From NCBI GenBank assembly GCA_003162415.1, contig PMOL01000011.1, forward strand, positions 20,701 through 84,700: a stretch of DNA of 64,000 nucleotides. The letters run 5' to 3'. Below, piece by piece: positions 37,030 to 44,469 of the stretch. The translations under genes were made by a program, and so were the position numbers. The notes beneath the pieces were generated by a model that was not told the origin of the DNA, did not search any database, and worked only from the letters and a program-made list of their open reading frames with translations. The DNA comes from Candidatus Dormiibacterota bacterium. GTDB lineage: Bacteria > Chloroflexota > Dormibacteria > Aeolococcales > Aeolococcaceae. Numbering within the stretch: the stretch's first letter is position 1; each line of letters starts with the position of its first letter.

Positions 37030-37056
37030 CGTCCGATAACGAGGGGCTATCGGACG
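37030..37056 (+). terminator. hairpin after the RHH gene
   Basis: cgtccgata and tatcggacg pair over a 9-base loop. It lies 115 bp after the stop codon, with no T-run, so it is terminator-like or an operator-like structure rather than a classical intrinsic terminator. Confidence 0.4.
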
Positions 37057-37132
37057 CCAGAAGTCTGGACGCGTCCGCCGTGACACCCCACGGCTACTTG
37101 ACCGTGACTCACCCCTGGTTGGGGGTGTGAAT

Positions 37133-37200
37133 ATGCGCTAGCGCATGCGGAAGCGCAAGTCTTAGCGCAAGCGCGAACACACGGATAGCTCGGGGTGTTC
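37133..37200. promoter_or_regulatory. iteron/operator region before the XRE gene
   Basis: A 14-bp perfect palindrome (atgcgctagcgcat, 37133-37146) runs into three AGCGCA units placed exactly 12 bp apart (37140, 37152, 37164). A gaacac/gtgttc inverted pair follows (37175-37180 and 37195-37200), then the XRE start at 37215. The arrangement fits a repressor operator controlling the element's own promoter. Confidence 0.6.
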
Positions 37201-37214
37201 TAGCGTTTGCCTAA

Positions 37215-37481
37215 ATGCCGACGCTCCGCGAGTTGCGAGTGATTTCGGGTTTCACTCAGCAGGAAGTGGCCGAACGGCTCAACGTGAGCGTCGGCCAGGT
37301 CTCGCGGTGGGAGCAACCCGGCGGACCACGGCCACAACCAAGCCACCGACAGCGTCTCGCGCGGCTCTACAGAGTATCCGTCTACGAGATCCACTTAGCG
37401 CTGGACATCGAGAAACCTCCGGACCCGAATAAGCCACTGCCACCCGACCCCACTCCGCGAAAGAAGCCCTTCGGGAGATGA
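37215..37481 (+). CDS. XRE-family HTH protein
   Basis: An 88-residue protein. LRELRVISGFTQQEVAERLN and VSVGQVSRWEQPGGPRP form the HTH (about residues 4-40), then LARLYRVSVYEIHLAL. The tail is Pro-rich and ends PNKPLPPDPTPRKKPFGR. It is probably the repressor acting on the iteron region just upstream. The Pro-rich tail motif recurs in the next frame (37486-37713), which points to a local duplication. Confidence 0.82.
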   Translation: MPTLRELRVISGFTQQEVAERLNVSVGQVSRWEQPGGPRPQPSHRQRLARLYRVSVYEIHLALDIEKPPDPNKPLPPDPTPRKKPFGR

Positions 37482-37485
37482 AGGC

Positions 37486-37713
37486 GTGCGACGAATAGGA
37501 CGAGGCAACCAACAGATGCGCGGCATCGAAGACCAGCAGCAGCAAGAAAGGCCGCCTATACGAAAGGAGCGGGGCGGAAACCCAGAACGAGAATGGAGGA
37601 ATTGGCCGCCTGATCGCGTACCCCGTAAGGACCGACCCAGCGAGCCGCCCGAGCCGAACAAACCGTTGCCACCCGATCCCACACCCCGGCACGGGGAACC
37701 GGTAGAGCCCTAG
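37486..37713 (+). CDS. small Arg/Pro-rich ORF sharing the XRE tail motif
   Basis: GTG 37486 lies 5 bp after the XRE stop and the frame codes for 75 residues. It has no known domain, but its end repeats PEPNKPLPPDPTPR almost exactly as in the XRE protein, with different synonymous codons. That suggests selection on the peptide rather than simple recent DNA duplication. It overlaps the convergent membrane gene by 4 bp. It may be a real micro-protein or a decayed duplicate of the XRE tail. Confidence 0.35.
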   Translation: MRRIGRGNQQMRGIEDQQQQERPPIRKERGGNPEREWRNWPPDRVPRKDRPSEPPEPNKPLPPDPTPRHGEPVEP

Positions 37714-38231
37714 GACAGCACCCGGAGGATGATCGCCACGGCGACGAAGGCAACCTCGATCCCCGTGGACACTATGCCCCACTTCAGGAGATTCCCCTTG
37801 TCATTGAGGATCTCCAGATTGGTGTCATAGGCAGTTTTGACGCGACTGATTACCGCCCGCTTAACCTGTTCGGCTGTTTGGTCCCACTCCTCCTCCCACA
37901 GCGAGGAACCGAAGCGCAACACCTGGAATTTGGCTGTCCAGATCACGAGCCCCGTGGCAACAGCAACGAGCACGTACGCAGCAAGGGCTAGGCCGAGAAA
38001 CGTAGCGACGAGTACGGGGTTCGACGTAGCCGTCGCGGCCGTGAGACCTGAAAAGCCCATGACCACACTGGCGCCCGTGAAGACTTGGACCATCTTGCCG
38101 TCCAGGTCTGACTGATCCCCGAGCTGCGCCTCGGCGACACCACTTAGGCGGTCGTAGATAAGGTCGATGGTCTCCTTGTACGGAGGCTCGTCGGGGGGAT
38201 CGCTGCTTCGCAAACGGACCGGATCGCTCAT
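37710..38231 (-). CDS. three-TM membrane protein of the mobile element
   Basis: About 173 residues from ATG 38231. A soluble N-terminus (IDLIYDRLSGVAEAQLGDQS, with DLDGKMVQ) precedes three helices: VFTGASVVMGFSGLTAATA, FLGLALAAYVLVAVATGLVI and IVSTGIEVAFVAVAIILRVL. A cytoplasmic helical stretch lies between TM2 and TM3. The plan of an acidic helix with D-x-K just before TM1, two closely spaced TMs, long helix, then TM3 resembles the membrane effectors of SLATT/Pycsar-type defence systems; this is topology only, with no sequence match I can vouch for. No cyclase gene is adjacent. Confidence 0.6.
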   Translation of the reverse strand: MSDPVRLRSSDPPDEPPYKETIDLIYDRLSGVAEAQLGDQSDLDGKMVQVFTGASVVMGFSGLTAATATSNPVLVATFLGLALAAYVLVAVATGLVIWTAKFQVLRFGSSLWEEEWDQTAEQVKRAVISRVKTAYDTNLEILNDKGNLLKWGIVSTGIEVAFVAVAIILRVLS

Positions 38232-38694
38232 CGTTCCACAAGTTTGCTCCACCGTTCTGCGCCGTGGCTATGCCATCTGGCCGGAAGGAGTGCGGCTACC
38301 CTGGGCCTTTCGCGGGGTGACGCCGCTGCTTGGCGAGACAGTCTCCAACCGGGGGAGGCGGGGGCAGAGCGTGCCGCCTTCGGGTTGGGGGGAACCCGAG
38401 AGACGGTTCGGCGAAAGTCACGACGCCTTAGCTCTGCCACCAACCCCATTTCCAGCGGGGTCGGCCTAAGCCATCGCGCAGGGGTAATTCTCAGAACAGC
38501 TACCGATGCTGTAGGTGTACGCATAGCTCTCGCTGGTCGGATGGGCACCGTCCCGTTGACCGCACCTGCGCCGTCGCTCAGGTCGTCTTCGTCGAGGCTG
38601 CTCGCGGCGCGGATAGTCACCGGACCTCAGTCGCAGGCGACGAGGAGCAGCGCAGTTGCGGCGATACCCACGGTCCGTCGGAGTCGCAGTAGGC
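38232..38694. other. intergenic stretch with hairpin and a decayed lipoprotein signal
   Basis: The minus strand just after the 285-aa gene reads LSLLRLRRTVGIAATALLLV then ACD and a stop, which looks like a lipoprotein signal peptide with lipobox LVAC. A downstream piece in another frame (SESYAYTYSIGSCSENYPCA, stop at 38466) could be its mature part after a frameshift. A 7-bp-stem hairpin with a G6 loop (38380-38399) lies further left and may end transcription of the leftward genes. Confidence 0.35.
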
Positions 38695-39552
38695 TCAGCT
38701 GGGCTCGCGTGACCCGGACGGCGTGCGGACGAGCGACCAGCCCAGTGCAGGATCCCAATAGCAACCCGCGCTGCCGTCGCGCATCGGCACAACCCAGACG
38801 TGCGTCAACTCCTCCGGGAGCTGCGGTGGCGTGAGCGGCAGCGGGAGACTGGCGCGAAAGAACAACTCGGAGACGGCAAACGGCGCTGGCGTGAAGCCGA
38901 TTCCCGGCATCAGGACGAACGCGTGTCTTTCCCGAGCCTGCGAGTCAGCCAGTTTGGCCAGGACATCCGGCCTCTCACTCCGGAGGAACGGTCCGACCCA
39001 TGCCGCGATGGGATCACCAGTGTCCCCGACGTACCCTGCGGAACGCCCAGGCCGCGTATCGACCATGACGTAGATCGTGCCGGGGGATGCATTGCCGATC
39101 TGGGATGCGTGCGCGATTCCGAGTTCGTGCGCGCGCGTCTCCCACGGCCCGTCGACGTCGTCGGCCTCGACGTCGACTCTTCGCTGACCTGCCCTCTCAA
39201 GTTCGGAAGCAAAACGCGGAAGTGCGTTGATCCTCCACTTCCCTCCGTCGACAGCGGGATCGAGATACACGAGCCAATTGCTTTTGAGGACATCGACAAT
39301 CAGCGGTGCTCGGGGCGTTACAAGCTTCTGCAACTTGATCGAATCCTCGTCAGCTGCGGCAGTTACCTCGACAGCTGCTGAGGGCGCGTGCGTGTACCTG
39401 ATCCAGAGGTCGTGCATTCCGTCCCGCGAACCATCGTCGTGCTGGTCGACCGCCAGCGACAGCGTTCGGCTGATGACTCCGCGGGCCCACTCTTCGTCTG
39501 GGCGCAATGGTTTCCGCGGGCGCGATGCAGGCGTGTCGAGGCGGCCGCTCAT
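38695..39552 (-). CDS. hypothetical protein, second gene of a coupled pair (285 aa)
   Basis: ATG 39550-39552 overlaps the stop of the preceding gene (ATGA). The 285-residue protein has an N-terminal block HDLWIRYTHAPSAAVEVTAA in which D...EVT recalls a degenerate PD-(D/E)xK-like core. A conserved-looking middle (GTIYVMVDTRPGRSAGYVGD) follows, then a C-terminal beta-rich part with WVVPMRDGSAGCYWDPALGW. I do not recognise a family. It is tied to the 375-aa protein and sits in the cargo part of the integrated element, near an OLD-type ATPase, so a role in defence or stress is a guess from context. Confidence 0.6.
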   Translation of the reverse strand: MSGRLDTPASRPRKPLRPDEEWARGVISRTLSLAVDQHDDGSRDGMHDLWIRYTHAPSAAVEVTAAADEDSIKLQKLVTPRAPLIVDVLKSNWLVYLDPAVDGGKWRINALPRFASELERAGQRRVDVEADDVDGPWETRAHELGIAHASQIGNASPGTIYVMVDTRPGRSAGYVGDTGDPIAAWVGPFLRSERPDVLAKLADSQARERHAFVLMPGIGFTPAPFAVSELFFRASLPLPLTPPQLPEELTHVWVVPMRDGSAGCYWDPALGWSLVRTPSGSREPS

Positions 39553-40676
39553 GGAATCTTCGCGAGCTCCCAGTCTAGGTAGGCCCGCAACAGCGTGGTG
39601 CCATGCTCGCGGCACCGGGGGATGGTCCCGGCCGGCAGCGGTTGGAGTGGCTCGTCGGTCGTGTGTCGAATCCCGAGAGCGCGCTCGTTGCTGAAGCGGC
39701 CGATGTCGTCTGCCACCGCACTGCTGATCCCCAGGACGGTCGGGATTCTCGTGCGCCCTCCGACAGCCTGCTCCACGATCTCGAGCAGTGCGTACAACTC
39801 CTGCAGGACGGTCCGCTCCGACATGCCCACGGCCGCTGCCCTCCGCCAATGTTCGAAGGCGCGCTGAACATGGTCCTGCGCGAACATCTGGCGCTTCCTT
39901 TCGCCCAGCACGCCCCGGCGTGCGCCAAGCCCGTGCCTACGCGCCGACGCCTCAGCGTCGATCGCCTGGGCCTCCGCGTCGAGAGCGGCTTCATCGCTCA
40001 GCATTGGAGGCTCGACGGGAGGCTGGTTGTGCAGCACGGCCGTCAACAGACCGAGGTGGAATTCGGGACCCATGCCACGCGGCACCGGCACGATCATCGC
40101 CCTGCCGCGGCCGAGTGGGATGTCGAGCCCAACCGGGTCGCCGGCTCGGTTCGTTGCGGTCACACGAGCGCCATCGACCTCGAGGAGCCAAGCACCAAGC
40201 ACGGCGTCGTACCCGCCGAGGTCCATCACGATGGGATGCTCAGTGTCGACGACGATCAAGTCAGTGCCGTGAACGTATCGAGCTGGAGCGCCTGGATGGG
40301 GACGGGTCGTCAGCCGATCGTGGGCGACGGCACTGGTGATCCAACTCCACGTGTCGACCACCATGGTGGGCGGAAGCGCAAGGGACGCCGGGGCCAGCGC
40401 CCGGACCACGAGCAGTCCGCCGCGAAAGAGGAAGCTGCGAAGTTGTTCGGCGCGCTGCTCCATGAGCACCATGCGAGCGGTTATGTCGCCCATCGTGTGG
40501 GCGTACGAGGTTTCACCCGGCGGGGCCTGATACGGCAATCGTCCCCGATGAAAGCAGAACCACAGGGGGTCGAAGAGGATGCCGTCATACGCGGCCAGAT
40601 GCTCCCCCTCGTCGAGCGGCGTGCCACCGCTGATCGTGAGATTGAGGATGCGCGGAAAGCCGCTGGTCTGGCTCAT
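39549..40676 (-). CDS. hypothetical protein with possible C-terminal HEPN-like domain (375 aa)
   Basis: ATG 40676 follows GGTGGAAG with spacing 9; the frame stays open to 40883 without a better start. The N-terminal part (YDGILFDPLWFCFHRG, then LRSFLFRGGLLVVRALAPAS and LIVVDTEHPIVMDLGGYDAV) looks like an alpha/beta Rossmann or GATase1-like domain without the catalytic Cys. An Ala/Glu-rich helix links to a helical C-terminus with FSNERALGIRH, an R-x5-H (R332-H338) of the kind found in HEPN ribonucleases. It is the first gene of the pair and its stop overlaps the next start. Confidence 0.6.
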   Translation of the reverse strand: MSQTSGFPRILNLTISGGTPLDEGEHLAAYDGILFDPLWFCFHRGRLPYQAPPGETSYAHTMGDITARMVLMEQRAEQLRSFLFRGGLLVVRALAPASLALPPTMVVDTWSWITSAVAHDRLTTRPHPGAPARYVHGTDLIVVDTEHPIVMDLGGYDAVLGAWLLEVDGARVTATNRAGDPVGLDIPLGRGRAMIVPVPRGMGPEFHLGLLTAVLHNQPPVEPPMLSDEAALDAEAQAIDAEASARRHGLGARRGVLGERKRQMFAQDHVQRAFEHWRRAAAVGMSERTVLQELYALLEIVEQAVGGRTRIPTVLGISSAVADDIGRFSNERALGIRHTTDEPLQPLPAGTIPRCREHGTTLLRAYLDWELAKIP

Positions 40677-40984
40677 GGCATCGATCTTCCACCGCCGGAT
40701 GGGTCGGGTGCTTAGGGAGCCCTCAGCGGAGCTACCCCGCGCGCTTTCGGTGCCTTTCAGCTCTGAGCGGATCGGCTGCGGCCGCCCGAATGAGCCCGCG
40801 GCCCCCTCGCGAAGCATCGCCACGTTTGCACGCGTGGCGGCAAGTGCGAGCCTACCTACCGAGTCGATCCCGTCGACGGGCACCCTGAAGAGCTTCGCGA
40901 TCCGCTAAGGCACTAGACGTGGTAGGTGAGGATCAGCCGTAGCCTTCATGTCGCAGGTGACCGTCGCGGCCGGATCGCTCTTTG
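40677..40984. other. upstream region of the two-gene cargo operon
   Basis: About 300 bp probably hold the leftward promoter of the 375-aa/285-aa pair. The in-frame extension of that gene reaches 40883 but lacks a start with a ribosome site. No repeat stands out. Confidence 0.35.
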
Positions 40985-41149
40985 GCCCTGGGTACTACGC
41001 GGGGCAGGGACAACGGCCCCTCGGCTGGCTGGGCGCCGGTCATCGCCTACGTCGCGCTGGGCGTGATCGCGTTCGGGGCGGTGGTCGGCTGGGACCGTAA
41101 GCCGATCGCAGGACGGCCGTTGGTACTCATCGGTCGGAGCGCGCCTTGA
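40985..41149 (+). pseudogene. remnant of a DHA2-type MFS transporter
   Basis: The plus frame reads LALGTTRGRDNGPSAGWAPV then IAYVALGVIAFGAVVGWDRK and PLVLIGRSAP before a stop. The pattern (LTxGRDxGW, one TM helix, W-E/D-R, PLxxL) resembles the middle of EmrB/QacA-type exporters. Only about 50 codons remain, wedged between two element genes. Confidence 0.3.
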
Positions 41150-41151
41150 GG

Positions 41152-42666
41152 TCACCTTCCGAAAAGACTTGCCTGGATTTCGCGCAGCATCTCCACCACC
41201 TCACTCGCCGATTCAGTGAACGCTTCAACGGCCGCGTGCGGCTCTTGAGTTATCCAGTCCGCCACGTCCTTGGCCAGGTCGCCTTTCGCAGCCCTCTTCC
41301 CTTCGCCTTCCAAGGCCAACGCCGCTGCGACGCGATCGTGGAACCTAGCTGGGTAGAACTGTTCAAAGTTTTCGACGGACCAAGTGCGGAAATGGTCAGC
41401 ACTCCAGCTTGTGTATCTCTCGTGGAGACGCTGTATCGCGCCACGTCCAGGATCGTCTCCGTCCAGAATTACCCAGGCTCTGTCGCTGTAACGCGGCTCA
41501 AGATGCACGAACAGGAAGAGGCGATTGTACTCATCGAACAACTTTGACGAGCGATCAGCTCCTCTGCCGCTGACGGTACGGGTCATCAGTAGTTTGGGTG
41601 CAACTAGGGGGATCAGGTTCCGGATGACGCTCTCAGCCGATGCCTCCTCGAAGACAATCCAGCCCTCGTATAGACCCATGTCAGCCAACGTGTATCCCAA
41701 ATCGTCGAGAACCTGTATCCGCTCTTCGCGGCTGCCGGCAAGCTGCGCTGATGATCGGGGGATGGCTCGTGCGTCAGTAGTGAGGGGATCGACACGGTAG
41801 ATACGTCCACCTGCTGCTCCCAATGTATTGAGGACTACATGCGAGTGGGTGGTGACGAGAATCTGGTTCCTCGTCGCCGCATCTACTATCAAATCCAAAA
41901 GTTTCCTCAGGGATGCTGGGTGTAAGTCGTGCTCAGGCTCTTCGATAAGGATCAGCTTGCGCTCAGCCGCAATCAGCTCCGCGACCATCCACCCGATGCT
42001 CGGCACGCCATCCCCGAGGGCGTCCACCATGATTTCACTGTCGGCGCCGAAGACGACTCCAGGCAGGTTGCCGTTCTGACTCTGTAGAGGGACTAGGTGA
42101 AAGCCAAGAATATCGTCCGACAAGCTGACGTACTTATCCCATTGGTCGGGTCGCGACTGGAGCCGCTGCAGCCGTTGCGCAAGATTCGAGAGATTCCCAC
42201 TTACTTGCATGCCCGTCTGCTTGCTGACGGACTCTTGGTACCCAGACTGTCGGCGAGCCGAGAAGAAGGCTAGGACCGGGTTGTTGGGAACAATGCTCTG
42301 AAACTTCGTTATTGCATCATCGCGGTTCACGCCATCCAAGGTACCGATCAGCCTCATGGTCGCCGTGCTCGCGGTGGTAGGCGTGATAATCAATCCAGGG
42401 TTCTGATAACCGGTCGGGTCCATCTGCTGGAAGTCTTGCTTCTGCACGTCTGCAAGATGGATAGTGATCGTCGGGACGCCCCCCGCCTCAGCCCGACCAA
42501 AGGATCCCGGGGTAGCCACGAGTCCTTCTTGAATTAGGGCAAGACACTTGAGGATGGTTGACTTGCCCGAGTTGTTGGGGCCTACGAGAACCGTGATTGC
42601 ATCGAGTGCGATGTCCGCCTCGGGGAAGCAGCGTATTTGGTCAAGGTGAAGGTGAGTGAATCGCAC
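41152..42666 (-). CDS. OLD-family ATPase with C-terminal TOPRIM-like domain
   Basis: A protein of about 504 residues. The N-terminal ABC/SMC-like ATPase has Walker A VLVGPNNSGKST (about residue 30) and Walker B/signature region KLILIEEPEHDLHPASLRKL, then ILVTTHSHVVLNTLG. The C-terminal half has the TOPRIM pattern GWIVFEEASAESVIRNLIPL and WVILDGDDPGRGAI. This is the layout of class 1 OLD nucleases, many of which act in phage exclusion. GTG 42666 begins after the integrase stop (25 bp); ATG 42729 would overlap the integrase. No UvrD-like partner (as in Gabija) follows, so it is a solitary OLD. Confidence 0.8.
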   Translation of the reverse strand: MRFTHLHLDQIRCFPEADIALDAITVLVGPNNSGKSTILKCLALIQEGLVATPGSFGRAEAGGVPTITIHLADVQKQDFQQMDPTGYQNPGLIITPTTASTATMRLIGTLDGVNRDDAITKFQSIVPNNPVLAFFSARRQSGYQESVSKQTGMQVSGNLSNLAQRLQRLQSRPDQWDKYVSLSDDILGFHLVPLQSQNGNLPGVVFGADSEIMVDALGDGVPSIGWMVAELIAAERKLILIEEPEHDLHPASLRKLLDLIVDAATRNQILVTTHSHVVLNTLGAAGGRIYRVDPLTTDARAIPRSSAQLAGSREERIQVLDDLGYTLADMGLYEGWIVFEEASAESVIRNLIPLVAPKLLMTRTVSGRGADRSSKLFDEYNRLFLFVHLEPRYSDRAWVILDGDDPGRGAIQRLHERYTSWSADHFRTWSVENFEQFYPARFHDRVAAALALEGEGKRAAKGDLAKDVADWITQEPHAAVEAFTESASEVVEMLREIQASLFGR

Positions 42667-42691
42667 CAGGCCAGTGTAGTCAGGAATTGAA

Positions 42692-43885
42692 TCACGGTTG
42701 GTTCGCGACCTTGGAACCCAGCAAGTCATCCATAACCCGGGCCGCCTCCCGGTGCATTGTTGGTAACACGTGGCTGTAAGTGTCGAGGGTGATCGCTACC
42801 GTTGAGTGCCCCAGCATCTCCGACACTTTCTTGGGGTTCACGTCGCGACCAAGCAGCAGGCTCGCCGCCGTATGCCGAAGATCGTGGAACCGGAGGGACG
42901 GAAGGCCAGCGATTGTCAGAAGCGACCGCAGTTCGCGATTCAACTGGACGGGATGCAGGTGACCGCCCGTCGCTCCACAGAACACCAGGTCGCGATCGAC
43001 CCAGAGCGTCCCTGCGTGGAGCCGCTGCTCGACCTGGTGTCGTCGATGCTCGCGAAGCGCGTCAATGGCGAGGGCTCCGACCTCAACACGGCGCCGCGAC
43101 CGAGCTGACTTTGGTGGGGCGGTGACCCGGTGCGTCTTCGGGTGATCCGCGCTCGCGACTTCCGTGTTGATCCGGGTCAACGTCCCGGTCACACGTACCG
43201 AGGCACCATCGAGATCGACCTCGGCCCACTGGAGGGCGAGCAGTTCACCCTGGCGGAGGCCCGTGGTCACCGCCAGCACCCACAGCGCTTCGAGGGGCGT
43301 GCCCCGCGCCGCCTTGAGGAAGCGGCGCGTCTGGTCGGGATCCATCGCCGCCATCTCGCGGTGCTCCACCCTCGGCGGAGTCACCAGTGATGCCGGATTC
43401 GAAGGGATCAGCTGCCACCGCAGCGCCTGCTTGAGAGCTGCACGCAAGGTCGCATGGGCACGACAGACGGTGGCCGGCGCCAGTCCCGTCTTGAGGAGGT
43501 CGCTGTTGGCTCGTTGCACATCCATCGGGGACAGGCGCGAGAGCGGGATGCGCCCCACGGTGGGGATCAGGTGAAGGCGGACATGTTCCTCGTAGCGGTC
43601 CCACGAGCGCGGCCTGAGGGTTGGCTTGACCCCCTCCAACCAGCTGGTCAAGAAGCGAGCCATCGTCTCCCGACCATCGGGCGGAATGATCCCGACCTCG
43701 TGCTGGGTGACAAGTTCGCGAAGGCGTCTTTTGGCCTCGCGCTCGGTGTCTGCCGTCACGGAGCGGCGATGCAGCTGGCCGGCGGCGTCAACAATGGCGG
43801 CCCTCGCTTCCCATCGCCCGCTGGGGCGCTGGCGAACCCCGCCTTCTCCATTGGCGCCACGGTCCCGCTTTGCAATCGCGGCCAT
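42692..43885 (-). CDS. tyrosine-type site-specific integrase
   Basis: ATG 43885 follows GGAGG (spacing 8). The 397-residue recombinase has an N-terminal arm-binding domain (NGEGGVRQRPSGRWEARAAI), a SAM-like core-binding domain (about 75-160) and a catalytic domain. The catalytic set is R211 (TTGLRQGELL), H334-R337 (HDLRHTAA), H360 (MLGHST) and Y370 (LDTYSHVLP). It is the phage/ICE type that uses tRNA genes; its start is 187 bp from a tRNA-Ser 3' fragment. An 11-bp tandem repeat (43974-43995) lies between, as expected for arm-type sites. Confidence 0.93.
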   Translation of the reverse strand: MAAIAKRDRGANGEGGVRQRPSGRWEARAAIVDAAGQLHRRSVTADTEREAKRRLRELVTQHEVGIIPPDGRETMARFLTSWLEGVKPTLRPRSWDRYEEHVRLHLIPTVGRIPLSRLSPMDVQRANSDLLKTGLAPATVCRAHATLRAALKQALRWQLIPSNPASLVTPPRVEHREMAAMDPDQTRRFLKAARGTPLEALWVLAVTTGLRQGELLALQWAEVDLDGASVRVTGTLTRINTEVASADHPKTHRVTAPPKSARSRRRVEVGALAIDALREHRRHQVEQRLHAGTLWVDRDLVFCGATGGHLHPVQLNRELRSLLTIAGLPSLRFHDLRHTAASLLLGRDVNPKKVSEMLGHSTVAITLDTYSHVLPTMHREAARVMDDLLGSKVANQP

Positions 43886-43973
43886 TGCAGTTACCTCCGC
43901 TGCTCGCGCTCGAAAACGGGTGGCCCGAGGCCCCGCGTCACCGAACCTCACAAGCGTAGCGCGTCGCCATGCC

Positions 43974-43995
43974 GTTGGGTCTGCGTTGGGTCTGA
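43974..43995. repeat. tandem 11-bp repeats, left integrase arm sites (candidate)
   Basis: gttgggtctgc (43974-43984) is followed directly by gttgggtctga (43985-43995). A similar block lies on the other side of the tRNA fragment at 44339-44360 (gtcgggtctgc then gttggggtacg). Position and direction fit arm-type integrase binding sites flanking a core. Confidence 0.5.
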
Positions 43996-44071
43996 GGCGC
44001 GAACGCCGCGTTTGGCCTGATCCACCATCGCTTGCGCTCAGCACCGATATCCCTTATTCTATAAAGGAAAC

Positions 44072-44132
44072 CGGAGCGAGAGGGATTCGAACCCTCGATA
44101 CCGCTTGACGCGGTATACCGCATTTCCAGAAA
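44072..44132 (-). other. 3' fragment of tRNA-Ser(GGA): attachment-site core
   Basis: On the minus strand the sequence starts at the anticodon loop ctggaaa (anticodon GGA). It then has a long variable arm (taccgc/gcggta around gtcaa), a perfect T-arm (gaggg, ttcgaat, ccctc) and the 3' acceptor strand tcgctcc plus discriminator g, without CCA. The 5' half (D-arm, 5' acceptor strand, anticodon stem partner) is absent: the bases preceding ctggaaa cannot pair with tgcgg. Integrases of this type recombine within the 3' half of tRNA genes, so this is an att core beside the integrase. Confidence 0.75.
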
Positions 44133-44469
44133 GCGTACGGAGCCTGACTGGGGCCGTCTGGGGCCGTCTCTTGAATACGCTCCGGCCCATCGAACTGACA
44201 GCAACCGACTGGCTCCGACTCCCAATTGGCATCGGCGTTGGCATCACCCGAGGGCTCCGGATGGACGCATCCCCGCACCGTTTACTGAAGCCGCCGTGAC
44301 GTCGCTGATTGCACGCGAGGCAGGCGAAGGAACCCGGCGTCGGGTCTGCGTTGGGGTACGCATCACGGCCCAACCGACCCATCCTCCGGAATGTTCGCAG
44401 TGGTCGGGCATTTGAAAAGAAACGTCCGTTTATGTTCAGAAGAGAGCGGCCCGGGCGGGTATGTGGTCC
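44133..44469. other. non-coding arm right of the tRNA fragment
   Basis: It contains a 10-bp tandem repeat (tggggccgtc at 44150 and 44160) and, at 44339-44360, a copy of the gttgggtctgc-type repeats found left of the core. No gene. It behaves like the second arm of an attP site. Confidence 0.45.

Noticed and set aside
36387..37200. CRISPR array
   Set aside because: The 12-bp units are contiguous, without unique spacers or cas genes; they are iteron-like repeats.
39603..40715. 370-codon plus-strand open frame
   Set aside because: Antisense to the coupled 375-aa gene; Arg/His-rich without motifs. The minus-strand gene has an ATGA overlap with its neighbour and sensible composition.
41152..42666. 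Gabija system (GajA)
   Set aside because: The OLD-type protein fits GajA in outline, but no UvrD-like GajB gene lies on either side.
43454..44020. 188-codon plus-strand open frame
   Set aside because: Antisense to the integrase; no independent evidence.
44132..44195. Possible complete tRNA-Ser using ggagcgt at about 44182 as 5' acceptor strand
   Set aside because: No D-arm and no anticodon-stem partner can be formed between it and the anticodon loop; only the 3' half is tRNA-like.
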